DNA of 64,000 nucleotides from Bacillota bacterium (GTDB lineage Bacteria > Bacillota > Clostridia > Peptostreptococcales > Anaerovoracaceae), in NCBI GenBank assembly GCA_021769295.1, contig JAETTD010000001.1, positions 62,001-126,000 of the forward strand, written 5' to 3'. The notes beneath the pieces were generated by a model, which saw only the letters and a program-made list of their open reading frames with translations, made no database searches and was not told the origin of the DNA. Shown here one piece after another: positions 36,034-45,651 of the stretch; position 1 is the stretch's first letter, and each line of letters starts with the position of its first letter. The position numbers were made by a program, and so were the translations under genes.

Positions 36034-36648
36034 ATGAATGATAAGTTTTTCAATCTACCGTTAGAGAAGCAACAGCGGATTATCAACGCTGCATATAAAG
36101 TGTTTTCACAGAGCAGCTACAAGAAAGCACCTATGTCAGAGATTGCCGATGAGAGCGGCATATCCAAAGCGTTGCTGTTCCATTACTTTACAAATAAAAA
36201 AGAGCTGTATTTGTATCTATGGATAAATGCTATAGAAATGACAAGAAAGGCAGTCCGAGAGTATAAGACCTTGGAAACAAATGATTTTTTTGAAATGCTG
36301 AAAAGAAGCCTGCTTTCAAAATGCTCCCTTATGCGGGATTATCCGCATATGTACGCCTTTTCATTGCGGGCGTATTATGAAACAGCTTCCGAAATCAAAA
36401 GTGCCATTCAAGAGAATTTTTCTGATGTCAGTAAGACAAGTGAAATGATTGTATTTGAAAAAATGGATACATCAAGACTTCGGAAAGATATTGACCTTAA
36501 AACAATGTATGATGAGATTTTCTATGCTATTGACGGATATATGCTAAAAAAATACCGTTCTAATCGTATCATTCCAGATGAAATCGAACTGGAGATTATT
36601 TCCTTAATTGACTTTTGGAAGAAGGTTTACACACAGAAGGAGGCGTGA
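36034..36648 (+). CDS. TetR/AcrR-family regulator
   Basis: RIINAAYKVFSQSSYKKAPMSEIADESGISKALLFHYFTNKKELYLYL. Confidence 0.88.
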   Translation: MNDKFFNLPLEKQQRIINAAYKVFSQSSYKKAPMSEIADESGISKALLFHYFTNKKELYLYLWINAIEMTRKAVREYKTLETNDFFEMLKRSLLSKCSLMRDYPHMYAFSLRAYYETASEIKSAIQENFSDVSKTSEMIVFEKMDTSRLRKDIDLKTMYDEIFYAIDGYMLKKYRSNRIIPDEIELEIISLIDFWKKVYTQKEA

Positions 36649-36652
36649 AAAA

Positions 36653-37465
36653 ATGCAGCATAAGACGATTGCGGCACAAGGCGGAATTGTACATTATTGG
36701 ATTGACAGAAAAGAAAACACCGCTGACTGTATTGTTTTCACACATGGCGTAACGGCAGACCATACAATGTTTGAAAAGCAGGTATCCTATTTTTCTGATA
36801 ACTACACAATAATTCTTTGGGATGTTCCCATGCACGGTCTGTCAAGACCTTATCATGGATTTTCTTATCATGATACGGCTGAAATATTACATAGCATTTT
36901 GCAAAAAGAAAATATTAAAAAAGTATTTTTGATTGGAATGTCGATGGGAGGTTATCCAAGCCAACATTTTGCGAGTATTTATCCCGATATGGTAAAAGGA
37001 TTTATAGCTTTGGACACAACGCCGTTAGGCTGCGGCTATTACTCAAAATCAGACTTATGGTGGCTCAGGCAGGTTGCTCCAATGGCAAAATGTTTTCCCA
37101 CAAATATTCTAAGGATAAGTATGGCTCGGTCAGTGTCAAAGCGTAAATACTCGTATCAAAAGATGATGGCTATGCTAAAATCAGTTTCAAAGGCAGAAAT
37201 CATTGAGCAAATGCGAGTGGCATATGAGTATTTCCCAATGGAAAACAAAGATGTTGATTTTCGGTTTCCTGTGTTGATACTTGTAGGTGAAAAGGATAGT
37301 ACAGGTAAGGTGAAATCGTATTGCAGGGAATGGGCAAAGCAAACTGGGTATCCCCTCCACTTCATAAAAGGAGCAAAGCATTTTTCAAATGGGGATAATC
37401 CAGAGCAGGTAAACAAAGAAATAGAGGATTTTATCCACACGGTTGTTCAGCAAGAAAGGAAATGA
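36653..37465 (+). CDS. alpha/beta hydrolase 1
   Basis: VFTHGVTADHTMF; nucleophile elbow GMSMGG; C-terminal GAKHFSN. Confidence 0.85.
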   Translation: MQHKTIAAQGGIVHYWIDRKENTADCIVFTHGVTADHTMFEKQVSYFSDNYTIILWDVPMHGLSRPYHGFSYHDTAEILHSILQKENIKKVFLIGMSMGGYPSQHFASIYPDMVKGFIALDTTPLGCGYYSKSDLWWLRQVAPMAKCFPTNILRISMARSVSKRKYSYQKMMAMLKSVSKAEIIEQMRVAYEYFPMENKDVDFRFPVLILVGEKDSTGKVKSYCREWAKQTGYPLHFIKGAKHFSNGDNPEQVNKEIEDFIHTVVQQERK

Positions 37466-38217
37466 CTATGCTATATTTTGATGAATATGGAAACAAAGAT
37501 AATCCAACTATCCTATTGTTGCATGTTGCAGGTGCGCTTGACACATTTTGCAATCAATACTGCTTTTCCGAGCAATACCATTTAATCGTACCCCATTTGT
37601 ACGGAGCAGGAAAATCAGCAGATAAAGTTTACGACCCCGATAGGATGAAGCGGGAACTTTGGGAACTGATTGACAGCTTGCACAAGGAGAAAATCGGCGT
37701 AATCGGACATTCCCTCGGCGGGCAGCTTGCAATCATGCTTGTTTGTGAGCGACCAAGCCAATTTCGTTTTACAGTCTTTTTAAGTGCATGGGTAAATCCA
37801 AATCCAAAAACTGTTAAAATGTATTGCTCACTTGCGGGAATGGCAGCGAAAATGCTCCACATAAAATGGCTTGTCTGTTTTCAAGGGAAGTATTGGAACT
37901 ATACCAAAAAGCAGGCGGAGTATATGGCAGATTATTCAAGGCTTATTACTCCGCAGATTTACAGGTCATTTTTTGCAAACACATTAGATTTACGGAATGT
38001 CCCTATATATTTTTCTGTCAAAGTCCCGATGTTGGCAATATGTGGCAGCGGCGAAGTAAAGGATATGAAGCTATCTCTTGATATGCTCGGTAAAAATTCC
38101 TGTTGCAAAACGATGATACTTCCAAGAGCAGGTCATGATTTCCCTATGAGGAATAGAGGTCAGCTTAGTACGGTGCTAAATGATTTCTTCTTAGGTAAGG
38201 TAAAAGAGAATGAATAA
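37462..38217 (+). CDS. alpha/beta hydrolase 2
   Basis: LLLHVAGALDTF; GHSLGGQLA; PRAGHDFPM; overlaps hydrolase 1 stop. Confidence 0.85.
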   Translation: MTMLYFDEYGNKDNPTILLLHVAGALDTFCNQYCFSEQYHLIVPHLYGAGKSADKVYDPDRMKRELWELIDSLHKEKIGVIGHSLGGQLAIMLVCERPSQFRFTVFLSAWVNPNPKTVKMYCSLAGMAAKMLHIKWLVCFQGKYWNYTKKQAEYMADYSRLITPQIYRSFFANTLDLRNVPIYFSVKVPMLAICGSGEVKDMKLSLDMLGKNSCCKTMILPRAGHDFPMRNRGQLSTVLNDFFLGKVKENE

Positions 38218-38398
38218 AACAGAGTGGATACGCTGCCCTATCTGCGGAAACAAAACCCGTAACAGAATTAGAGAAGATACTGTTTTGAAAAACTTTCCCC
38301 TCTACTGCCCGAAGTGCAAGCAGGAAAATTTGATTGAAGCAAAAGATTTACAAGTAAAAGTCATCAAAGAGCCAGACGCACAGACGCAGAGCCGATGA
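38210..38398 (+). CDS. cysteine-rich KTR domain protein
   Basis: WIRCPICGNKTRNRIREDTVLKNFPLYCPKCKQENLIEA. Confidence 0.8.
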   Translation: MNKTEWIRCPICGNKTRNRIREDTVLKNFPLYCPKCKQENLIEAKDLQVKVIKEPDAQTQSR

Positions 38399-38738
38399 AC
38401 TTGTGAGAAATCACAGTTTGTCGGCTCTGCTCTTTATACCCATAGGCAGGACAAGCCCACCGAATAAAAAAACGGAGTTTTGGTGGGCTATATTGTCACG
38501 CCCGAATAAGCGGCAGACACACCTCTCCAGACCCCGTTTTGAGTTTGGAGGGGTGTTTTTATGTGTTGGTCTGAAATGACCGCATCGCTGCTCATACGAA
38601 GCAGCAGCTTTCTACATAACCTCATGGCTTAGTGAGGACAATCAATTAAAAAAATTATGGCTTCTGCGTGGGGGCTTTCTACCCCAAATGTAGAAGTCAA
38701 ATCTCTACATAAAAGAAGTATTATTGCTATGAACCGCA

Positions 38739-38768
38739 AAGGTATGACAACCTCTGCGGTTTTTCTTT
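38739..38768 (+). terminator. attenuator/terminator-like hairpin upstream of sigma-like gene
   Basis: aACCGCA-aaggtatgacaacctc-TGCGGTTTTTCTTTT. Confidence 0.6.
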
Positions 38769-38880
38769 TGTCGTTTTTTATCAGAACACGCCGCAGGGCT
38801 GTTTCTGATGTGCGCTGCCGTTCTCCGCCTTTCAATCTGGATTTCAACGATTTTCAAAATTCAGATTGGAGGAAATTAAA

Positions 38881-39309
38881 ATGGCATATAACCACGGACG
38901 GGAAGAACGCAAATGGCGTATCTGGAAAGAAGCCGAGGAAGCAGTTTTACGCAAGTGCGGCGTTGACGAAAACACCATTGAGAAAATCCGTACTTATGAC
39001 CGAGCAGAGTTTAATTCCAACAGGCGGTTTTACCGTTGGACAAGTGATTTCGGCGAATACCTTGAGGGGATGGCGGAGGTCGAGCCATTTGTAGATGTAA
39101 AGACCGTTGCGGATTTACTGGACGAGATTGAAAACGAAAATCTGCATCGGGCATTACTTATGGTGGACAAGCGTACCCTTCAAATCGTCCTGCTGAAAAT
39201 GCAGGGCTATTCCATAAAGGAGATTGCCCCCATCGTCCATTTGACAACAGGGGCGATTTACGCAAGGTTAGAACACCTTCGGAAAAAGCTGCGGCAATTC
39301 AAGAAGTAA
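38881..39309 (+). CDS. sigma-70-like HTH protein of mobile elements
   Basis: Region-4-like LQIVLLKMQGYSIKEIAPIVHLTTGAIYARLEHLRKKLRQFKK. Confidence 0.65.
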   Translation: MAYNHGREERKWRIWKEAEEAVLRKCGVDENTIEKIRTYDRAEFNSNRRFYRWTSDFGEYLEGMAEVEPFVDVKTVADLLDEIENENLHRALLMVDKRTLQIVLLKMQGYSIKEIAPIVHLTTGAIYARLEHLRKKLRQFKK

Positions 39310-39392
39310 ATCTAAAACCACACTTTCCTATGGGCTATTGGGTGAGAGGTCAAAAACCTCTCGCCCAATTTTTATAGCAGGAGGAAAGACAG

Positions 39393-39866
39393 TTGACTTT
39401 CTTAGACAAAGCCTACACGCTCCGAGAGGAAAGCGTTCAAAGCATTACCCATTATTACATCAGCTTTACGGACAGCACAGGAGAATTTCAGGATTTAGAA
39501 GTATCGGAAACATTGTATATTGAGTTTCGACAGTTGGAACGGAAAAACCGCAACTTACAGCAATCCGACCAAAGGCATAAAGAGCATAACGAGGTCTATG
39601 AGGAAACGCTGAACAGGCGGGCGGTATTCAAGCCGAAAGGCGTTGAAGAACTTATCATGGAAGCGGAACTCTCCGAGCTATTGCATAAGACGATAGACAG
39701 CCTGCCAGAAATCCAACGGCGGCGTTTCCTGCTCTATTATGAGTACGATTATAACTATCACCAAATCGGGGCAATGGAACATTGTACTGCTTCTTCGGTG
39801 GGTAAATCTATTTCTATAGCAAAAGAAAAGGTCAAGGCGCAGATGAAGAAATATCTCTGCGCTTGA
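39393..39866 (+). CDS. sigma-70-like protein of mobile elements
   Basis: TIDSLPEIQRRRFLLYYEYDYNYHQIGAMEHCTASSVGKSISIAKEKVKAQMKKYL; TTG start. Confidence 0.7.
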   Translation: MTFLDKAYTLREESVQSITHYYISFTDSTGEFQDLEVSETLYIEFRQLERKNRNLQQSDQRHKEHNEVYEETLNRRAVFKPKGVEELIMEAELSELLHKTIDSLPEIQRRRFLLYYEYDYNYHQIGAMEHCTASSVGKSISIAKEKVKAQMKKYLCA

Positions 39867-39971
39867 CCGCTAATGAATATTGCCCTTGTATCTTCGGGTA
39901 TGAGGGCGTTTTTCTTATATGTTCTCTAATGGAATTTCACAGAGGGCAAATCACCTGAGGAGAGGTTGTGC

Positions 39972-40093
39972 GGTATACATATTTTAGGTTTTTGTATACT
40001 TTGTATACGGTTTTGGCTCATATGTATACCCGAGGTATACCTTTTCCGAATTTTCGTATACTTTGTATACCGGTTTGCCGGTTTTTGTATACC
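39972..40093. repeat. 62-bp-period GTATAC palindrome array (2 units)
   Basis: GTATAC at 39973, 39994, 40003, 40024 and again at 40035, 40056, 40065, 40087 (shifts 62, 62, 62, 63). Confidence 0.88.
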
Positions 40094-40107
40094 GCCGGCA
40101 GCTCCCC

Positions 40108-40298
40108 AGCAACACGTTTTTATGGTTTCACGCAATAACGTTAAGGTTTTCCGAAATCGTGTTGCCGGAGCTACAACATTCCTGCAATTTCACGCAATTA
40201 TGTTAAGGTTTTCCGAAACGGTGGTGCCGACGCTACAATGCTTCTGTGAATTCATGCAATTATGTTATGGATTTTGCAGATTGTGGTTATCCGGTCGA
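40108..40298. repeat. palindrome array, AACAT..ATGTT family, right copy (3 units)
   Basis: ACGTTA/ATGTTA at 40138, 40200, 40262 (62-bp steps); last 48 bp identical to left copy. Confidence 0.88.
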
Positions 40299-40568
40299 GG
40301 GTCGAGCAACTCGGGGTCAAACCGGCCGAGGTCAACTTCCAAGCCAATCGCCGATCGAGCCAGCCGAGCCGGCCCTGCGGCCGGCCCGGTGCAGCGGCTC
40401 GCCAGGGCATACGCAGCCCATAAATCAAAAAGAGCGCCCTGAAGCGCTCATTTGCAGCTTCAAGGCACTCTTATATAAACTTTTAAATAACAGCCGAGGC
40501 GCCGATATTATTATTTATAAAACAACTGTCTTTTCTGTAACCTCGCCAAAATACCCTCTTTTTAAAGG

Positions 40569-42188
40569 TTAAACCGCTTCATGCGACTTGGTTACCTTTT
40601 TCATAACTACGAGAGCAACAACAATGCATGCAAGCGTTACAGGCAGTGCAACCGCAGGAGCTATAAAGCCGGCGGCAAGGAATCCTATCAGCGATGAGGC
40701 TCCTACCGTTATAGCATAAGGCAGCTGAGTCTTTACATGCTGCAAGTGGTCGCAGCACGCACTTGTCGAAGACTGAATGGTAGTATCCGAAATAGGTGAG
40801 CAGTGGTCTCCGAACAAGCCTCCGCTTACTACTGCTCCGATTGCAAGAGGAATGGATAATCCCATAGCGTGGGCCATAGGAACCGCAATCGGCATACCGA
40901 GCGCCCATACGCCCCAGCTTGAACCTGTTGCGAAAGATACCACAACGCCTATGATGAACATGATTGCCGGTATCAGGCTCGGAGTTATGGAATCCTGAAC
41001 CACTCCGGTCAGGTAAACACCTATGTTCATGGACTTGGTCAAAGTACTTATGCTCCATGCGCATACCAGTATCATGATTACCTGCATCATGCTTGCGGCA
41101 CCCTTTGTCCATCTGTCAATGGCCTGATGCAAATTCAGGAGTTTTGTCTTTATTCCGACTATTCCCGCTGCTATTGAGCCTGTCAGGAAGCACATTGCTA
41201 TGGACATCTGAATGTTGGCATTGCCGAACACTCCGGATATTCCGTTTTCCCAGATTCTTCCTGTGTAGAACACACATGCAAATATGGTAACTATAAGAGT
41301 TCCCATAGGAATCAGGAAGTTCTTTAAAGTAAGATTGTATTCGTCAGGAACTTCGCCTTCAGGCGGCTCTGCGATTAAGTTGTCATTTTCCCCGTAAGTC
41401 ATTCCCGTTTCTCTCGCTCTCTTTTCAGCGGCATACATAGGACCTACGTCCAAGCCGAACAGGATTACAAGAAGAACGGTTATTACCGAGAATACTCCGT
41501 ACAAGTTAAACTGGAACATTCCGAAGTACAAATCATAAGCTCCTACTCCCGTAAGTCCCAGGGCAGCTATTTCAGCGGCCAACAGACCTACCAGATATAC
41601 TCCGTTATCACTTATAGGCGACATGGAAACCAGAGGTGCACCCATGGCGTCAGTGATGTATGCAAGCTTAACTCTGGAAATCTTCATCTTGTCGGTAACA
41701 GGTCTCATTATAACGCCTACCAGCAGGCAGCCCTGATTGAAGATGAATACAAACGGTGCAAACCATGCCAAAAGCTGACCCTTTTTCTGACTGTTGGCAA
41801 CTTTCTGCGCCCACCTTCCGAAGGCTTCCGCACCTCCGCAGGCGCTGAGCATGTACATAAATCCTCCTATAAGCGCCATGATGACCAGCATACCTGCATT
41901 CCAGCTATCTGCAACAGAAGGAATTATGTAACCTGTAAAACTTCCTATAAGTCCGTCTATCGGATTCCATCCGTTGATTATTGTTGCTCCAAGCCAAATA
42001 CCGATAAACATAGATATTATGGTTTGCTTGGTAACAAAAGCAAGGACGATTGTTACAAGAGGAGGAATCAGGCAAAGAGCGCCGTAATTCACAACCTCTT
42101 CTCCCTCTTCGGCAGCAAATGCGATTACTGTAAATGCACAAACGATTATGCAGACAGCAATCAATATTCTTTTCATATTCTTTTTCAT
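40569..42188 (-). CDS. NhaC-family Na+/H+ antiporter
   Basis: Multi-TM; SMSPISDNGVYLVGLL; GLFGDHCSPISDTTIQSSTSACCDHLQHVKTQLPYA. Confidence 0.88.
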   Translation of the reverse strand: MKKNMKRILIAVCIIVCAFTVIAFAAEEGEEVVNYGALCLIPPLVTIVLAFVTKQTIISMFIGIWLGATIINGWNPIDGLIGSFTGYIIPSVADSWNAGMLVIMALIGGFMYMLSACGGAEAFGRWAQKVANSQKKGQLLAWFAPFVFIFNQGCLLVGVIMRPVTDKMKISRVKLAYITDAMGAPLVSMSPISDNGVYLVGLLAAEIAALGLTGVGAYDLYFGMFQFNLYGVFSVITVLLVILFGLDVGPMYAAEKRARETGMTYGENDNLIAEPPEGEVPDEYNLTLKNFLIPMGTLIVTIFACVFYTGRIWENGISGVFGNANIQMSIAMCFLTGSIAAGIVGIKTKLLNLHQAIDRWTKGAASMMQVIMILVCAWSISTLTKSMNIGVYLTGVVQDSITPSLIPAIMFIIGVVVSFATGSSWGVWALGMPIAVPMAHAMGLSIPLAIGAVVSGGLFGDHCSPISDTTIQSSTSACCDHLQHVKTQLPYAITVGASSLIGFLAAGFIAPAVALPVTLACIVVALVVMKKVTKSHEAV

Positions 42189-42267
42189 ATTAACTGCTCC
42201 TTTTTCTTTTGTAATAATACCTCTGCCTCTTAATATTTTTTAATGCAAGTTACATGTGATTACGCTT

Positions 42268-43860
42268 TTAGATTGCGTAAACCTGTTCCCCGCCTAAAAA
42301 AGTCTTTTCTACTTTTGTGTCAAGAATTTTTACGTCATCATCGAAAATATCCTGTGACAATACCACAAAGTCTGCCAGGTATCCCTCAGTTAGCTTTCCT
42401 TTATATTCTTCTTCAAAGGAAGTATATGCGGAACCTGTCGTATACAGTGCCACAGCCTCCTGAACCGTCAATCTCTGGTCAGGCATCCAGCCCTCTTTCG
42501 GCTCACCGTCAAGGTTCTGAGAAGTAACGGCGCAGTGAATTGCCAACATAGGGTCGAAGGACTCTACCGGAGCATCGGAGCTTCCGGAAACTCTTATTCC
42601 TTTATCAAGCATGGTCTTCCAGTTATATGAAGTGCTCAGTCTTTCCTTTCCGAGAAGTTCTTCGGCAATCTCCATATCCGCACGAATGAACAGCGGCTGA
42701 ATATCTGCCAATACATTATTCTTTGCAAATCTGTCCAAAATATCTTCGCTTGTAATCTGGCAATGTATGATTCTGAACCTCGGGTCTGCCTTAGGGAATT
42801 TCTCGCCTATCTTTTCATAGCAGTTCAATATTATGTCCATGGTTCTGTCGCCTATGGCATGCATAGCCAGCTGCAAGCCGCCTTTGTGAGCTTTTTCGAG
42901 AAGATTGTAAAATTCCTCTTCATCATATACGAAGATTCCTCTGTTTTCGCTGTCTCCTTCATAAGGCTCTATCAACGCTGCGGTCTTTCCTCCTAATGAG
43001 CCGTCAGGAAGAAGCTTAAATGCTCCTATCTTAAAGAAATCGCTTCCGCATCCGGTTATTTCTCCAGAAGTTAGATAATCGCTCAGTTCTTTATCATTTA
43101 TAAGTCTGAGCTGCTGGATGAATCTCACCTTCAGCTTTCCTTCGCTGTCCAGCTCTTTGTAAGCTTCCAGTATATCCTCTATAGTTGCATCCCAAAGTTT
43201 AAAATCATCTGTCTGAACCGTGGTAAGACCTACTTTAAGCAAGTCTTCCTGATAGTCGAGAATGAATTTTTTGAGTTCATCTTTGGTATACTTGGTGAGA
43301 ATGTCATATATCAGAAATCTTGCTCTTTCGTGGAGCATTCCGGTCGGTACGCCTTCTTCATCAACAACGATAAGTCCGTCGTCCATTACAGGAGGATTCT
43401 CAAATATTCCGGCTTCTTTCAGTGCCAGAGTATTGGCAACCGCCACGCTGCAGCATGCTCTCGTGAAAATTGCAGGGTTGTCCGGACAGAATTTATCCAA
43501 GTCCTGCCTTGTAGGCAAGGTGTGGTTGTCAAAATTGTTCTCGTTCCAGCCTCCGCCCTGAATCCACTGGCCTTTTTTTACATGCTTCTCAGCCATGTAT
43601 TCCTCTGTCAGCTTCTTCATGTCCTCCAGCGATTTGGCCTCAAAGAAATTTATCTTTTCTTTATCCGTCGCATAACAGAGGAAATGCTGGTGGCTGTCGT
43701 GAAAAGCGGGCACAACGGTTTTTCCTTCTAAGTCAACCACCCGGCAATCGTCTTTGCAACATTGGCCATTGACTATTTTTCCGTTTTCCACTACAATTGA
43801 ATCCACTACTTCAGCGCCGTTCATTGTGTGAATTTTGCCGTTTTTAAAAATTGTTTTCAT
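42268..43860 (-). CDS. YtcJ-like metal-dependent amidohydrolase
   Basis: VVPAFHDSHQHFLCY; MHAIGDRTMD; VSGSSDAPVESFDP. Confidence 0.85.
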   Translation of the reverse strand: MKTIFKNGKIHTMNGAEVVDSIVVENGKIVNGQCCKDDCRVVDLEGKTVVPAFHDSHQHFLCYATDKEKINFFEAKSLEDMKKLTEEYMAEKHVKKGQWIQGGGWNENNFDNHTLPTRQDLDKFCPDNPAIFTRACCSVAVANTLALKEAGIFENPPVMDDGLIVVDEEGVPTGMLHERARFLIYDILTKYTKDELKKFILDYQEDLLKVGLTTVQTDDFKLWDATIEDILEAYKELDSEGKLKVRFIQQLRLINDKELSDYLTSGEITGCGSDFFKIGAFKLLPDGSLGGKTAALIEPYEGDSENRGIFVYDEEEFYNLLEKAHKGGLQLAMHAIGDRTMDIILNCYEKIGEKFPKADPRFRIIHCQITSEDILDRFAKNNVLADIQPLFIRADMEIAEELLGKERLSTSYNWKTMLDKGIRVSGSSDAPVESFDPMLAIHCAVTSQNLDGEPKEGWMPDQRLTVQEAVALYTTGSAYTSFEEEYKGKLTEGYLADFVVLSQDIFDDDVKILDTKVEKTFLGGEQVYAI

Positions 43861-43878
43861 CGTTAAAGATGCTCCTTT

Positions 43879-45480
43879 CTATATAATCAATCTGCAGATT
43901 ATTCCGATAACAAGCGTCAGCACCGCTGCAACAGGCAGCAATATTTTAAGTATTGCACCCTCTTCGCCCGGTGATTCGGCTGACGTGGTTCCGAGGACAA
44001 TTTTGCTCGGAGAAATTATGCTTCCGACAGCGGCCCCCGAAGTCTGGGAAGCCAGCAAAGCGCTGCTTTTTACTCCCAAATTTGACGCCGCATTTACTTG
44101 TACATCCGTAAACAAGATGTTCGATGACATATTGCTTCCCGTGATAAAAGAGCCGATGAGCCCTATAAATCCCGAAAAGATTGCATACTTGCTTCCCAGA
44201 GCCATGGTTATGCCCTGCGCTATCAGCAAAGTCTGCCCTGTTCCGCTCATAAGTTTTGAAATAATCAGCAGCAGAGCTATCGAACATGCGGACGGCTTGG
44301 TCTTTTCAAGGGTTCTCTTTAAAATTCTTTTCACCGCTCCGCTTTTAAAAAGCTTATTCTTTTTAAGGATAAAATAGCTGATTATACATGTAACCAAAAG
44401 CACCGTTCCGGAATCCGTGAAAGGATAAAATGGCGAATATTTATCTACGGCGCCGTTGACATACCCCTGACCCGTTTGAGTCTGCGGGAAAGCAAAGCCT
44501 ATGCTCCATTGACCTAAGAAGCTGTTTATCGGTTCTACCGCCAAAAGCAGCACAGTTACGATGATAAGAACGATATACGGCGAAAATGCTACGATGCTTT
44601 TTATGTTGCTTTCGCCTGATGCCACTGCTGTCGCCTCCGGCTGCCTTCTCATGATACTGCTCTGTACTGATTTTGCTTCCGCCTTATACATCTTCAGTTT
44701 GGATAGAGCAAAGACGAAAACCATGGCAAGAGTCGACGGTATAAAAGCTGCAATGGATTGATTGAACTGAGAGACTATCAGTTCGCCTCCCCCATGTATA
44801 AATGAAATTACGAGGACAAACACTAAACCTTGCCTGATGCCCTCTGCTCTGCCATACAGCCAGCATATCAGGAGCCCTACTGTTGCATTTAATATCCAAA
44901 GAAAAGCAGAAGCATACAATGCGGTCGTCGTAACGTCACTGCCGCTTATTCCTGATATGTCAACCAGCACGTCCCAAGCTACGGCCAGAGTTCCGAAGGT
45001 GTTTCCCCAGGATTGACCGAGAAGAGCGATTACCACCGCAGGTATGGGTTTGACTCCGATTCCCATGAGTATGGGAACACATATGGCAACGGGAACGCCA
45101 AAGCCTGTAATACCTTGTAAAAATCCTGCAAATACCCACCCTATGGTAAGTATTTTAAAAAGTTCGTTGGGGCTTATCTTTTCTATTCCGGCATTGATTG
45201 CCCCTATGCATCCCGCCTCCGCTATCACTTCGTACAGCAATATGGCAGGAAATATGATAAAAAGTATGGCCGCAGTATTCCAAAGTCCTTTAAGCGCCTC
45301 AAACATCATCAGTTTGGCGCCCGCTTTGAAAAAGATTGACGAAGTAACGGCCGTAATCAGCAGAGTCAGTGCTGCCGCCTTCGTAGTCGTCCAATGAAAT
45401 GCGGTTAAAAGTACTATTAAAAGGATTATCGGAATAATTCCGATGAACCAATCTAAATAAAACATCGGTATATATTTCAT
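43879..45480 (-). CDS. LctP-family (L-lactate permease-like) transporter
   Basis: GFLQGITGFGVPVAICVPILMGIGV; SWGNTFGTLAVAWDVL; GSNMSSNILFTDVQ. Confidence 0.87.
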   Translation of the reverse strand: MKYIPMFYLDWFIGIIPIILLIVLLTAFHWTTTKAAALTLLITAVTSSIFFKAGAKLMMFEALKGLWNTAAILFIIFPAILLYEVIAEAGCIGAINAGIEKISPNELFKILTIGWVFAGFLQGITGFGVPVAICVPILMGIGVKPIPAVVIALLGQSWGNTFGTLAVAWDVLVDISGISGSDVTTTALYASAFLWILNATVGLLICWLYGRAEGIRQGLVFVLVISFIHGGGELIVSQFNQSIAAFIPSTLAMVFVFALSKLKMYKAEAKSVQSSIMRRQPEATAVASGESNIKSIVAFSPYIVLIIVTVLLLAVEPINSFLGQWSIGFAFPQTQTGQGYVNGAVDKYSPFYPFTDSGTVLLVTCIISYFILKKNKLFKSGAVKRILKRTLEKTKPSACSIALLLIISKLMSGTGQTLLIAQGITMALGSKYAIFSGFIGLIGSFITGSNMSSNILFTDVQVNAASNLGVKSSALLASQTSGAAVGSIISPSKIVLGTTSAESPGEEGAILKILLPVAAVLTLVIGIICRLII

Positions 45481-45651
45481 CTCCTTATTTTCGTTGACAT
45501 AATATTAACAGAATGTTTTTTTACTGCTATGAACATTTGGCATAAATATGAGCGCTTCGTTTTGTGCACTCGCCCAAATACTTTTTTTGCGTTAAACCTT
45601 ATTATATTGATAATAAAATGCAGCTTTTTTGCGAAAGGAGGAAACCGCAAT

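Larger units (their letters stand above)
29397..39930. mobile_element. ~10.5 kb mobilizable element with large serine recombinase, MobV relaxase, RepA-like and ParB proteins
   Basis: 11-bp perfect terminal inverted repeat ATTAGAGAACA (29397-29407) / TGTTCTCTAAT (39920-39930) encloses all mobility genes; exact ends not proven. Confidence 0.75.

Noticed and set aside
29196-40298. Array copies as target-site duplications of the mobile element
   Set aside because: Too long (≥48 bp plus further homology), out of register by one unit and not directly adjacent to the inverted-repeat ends on the right side
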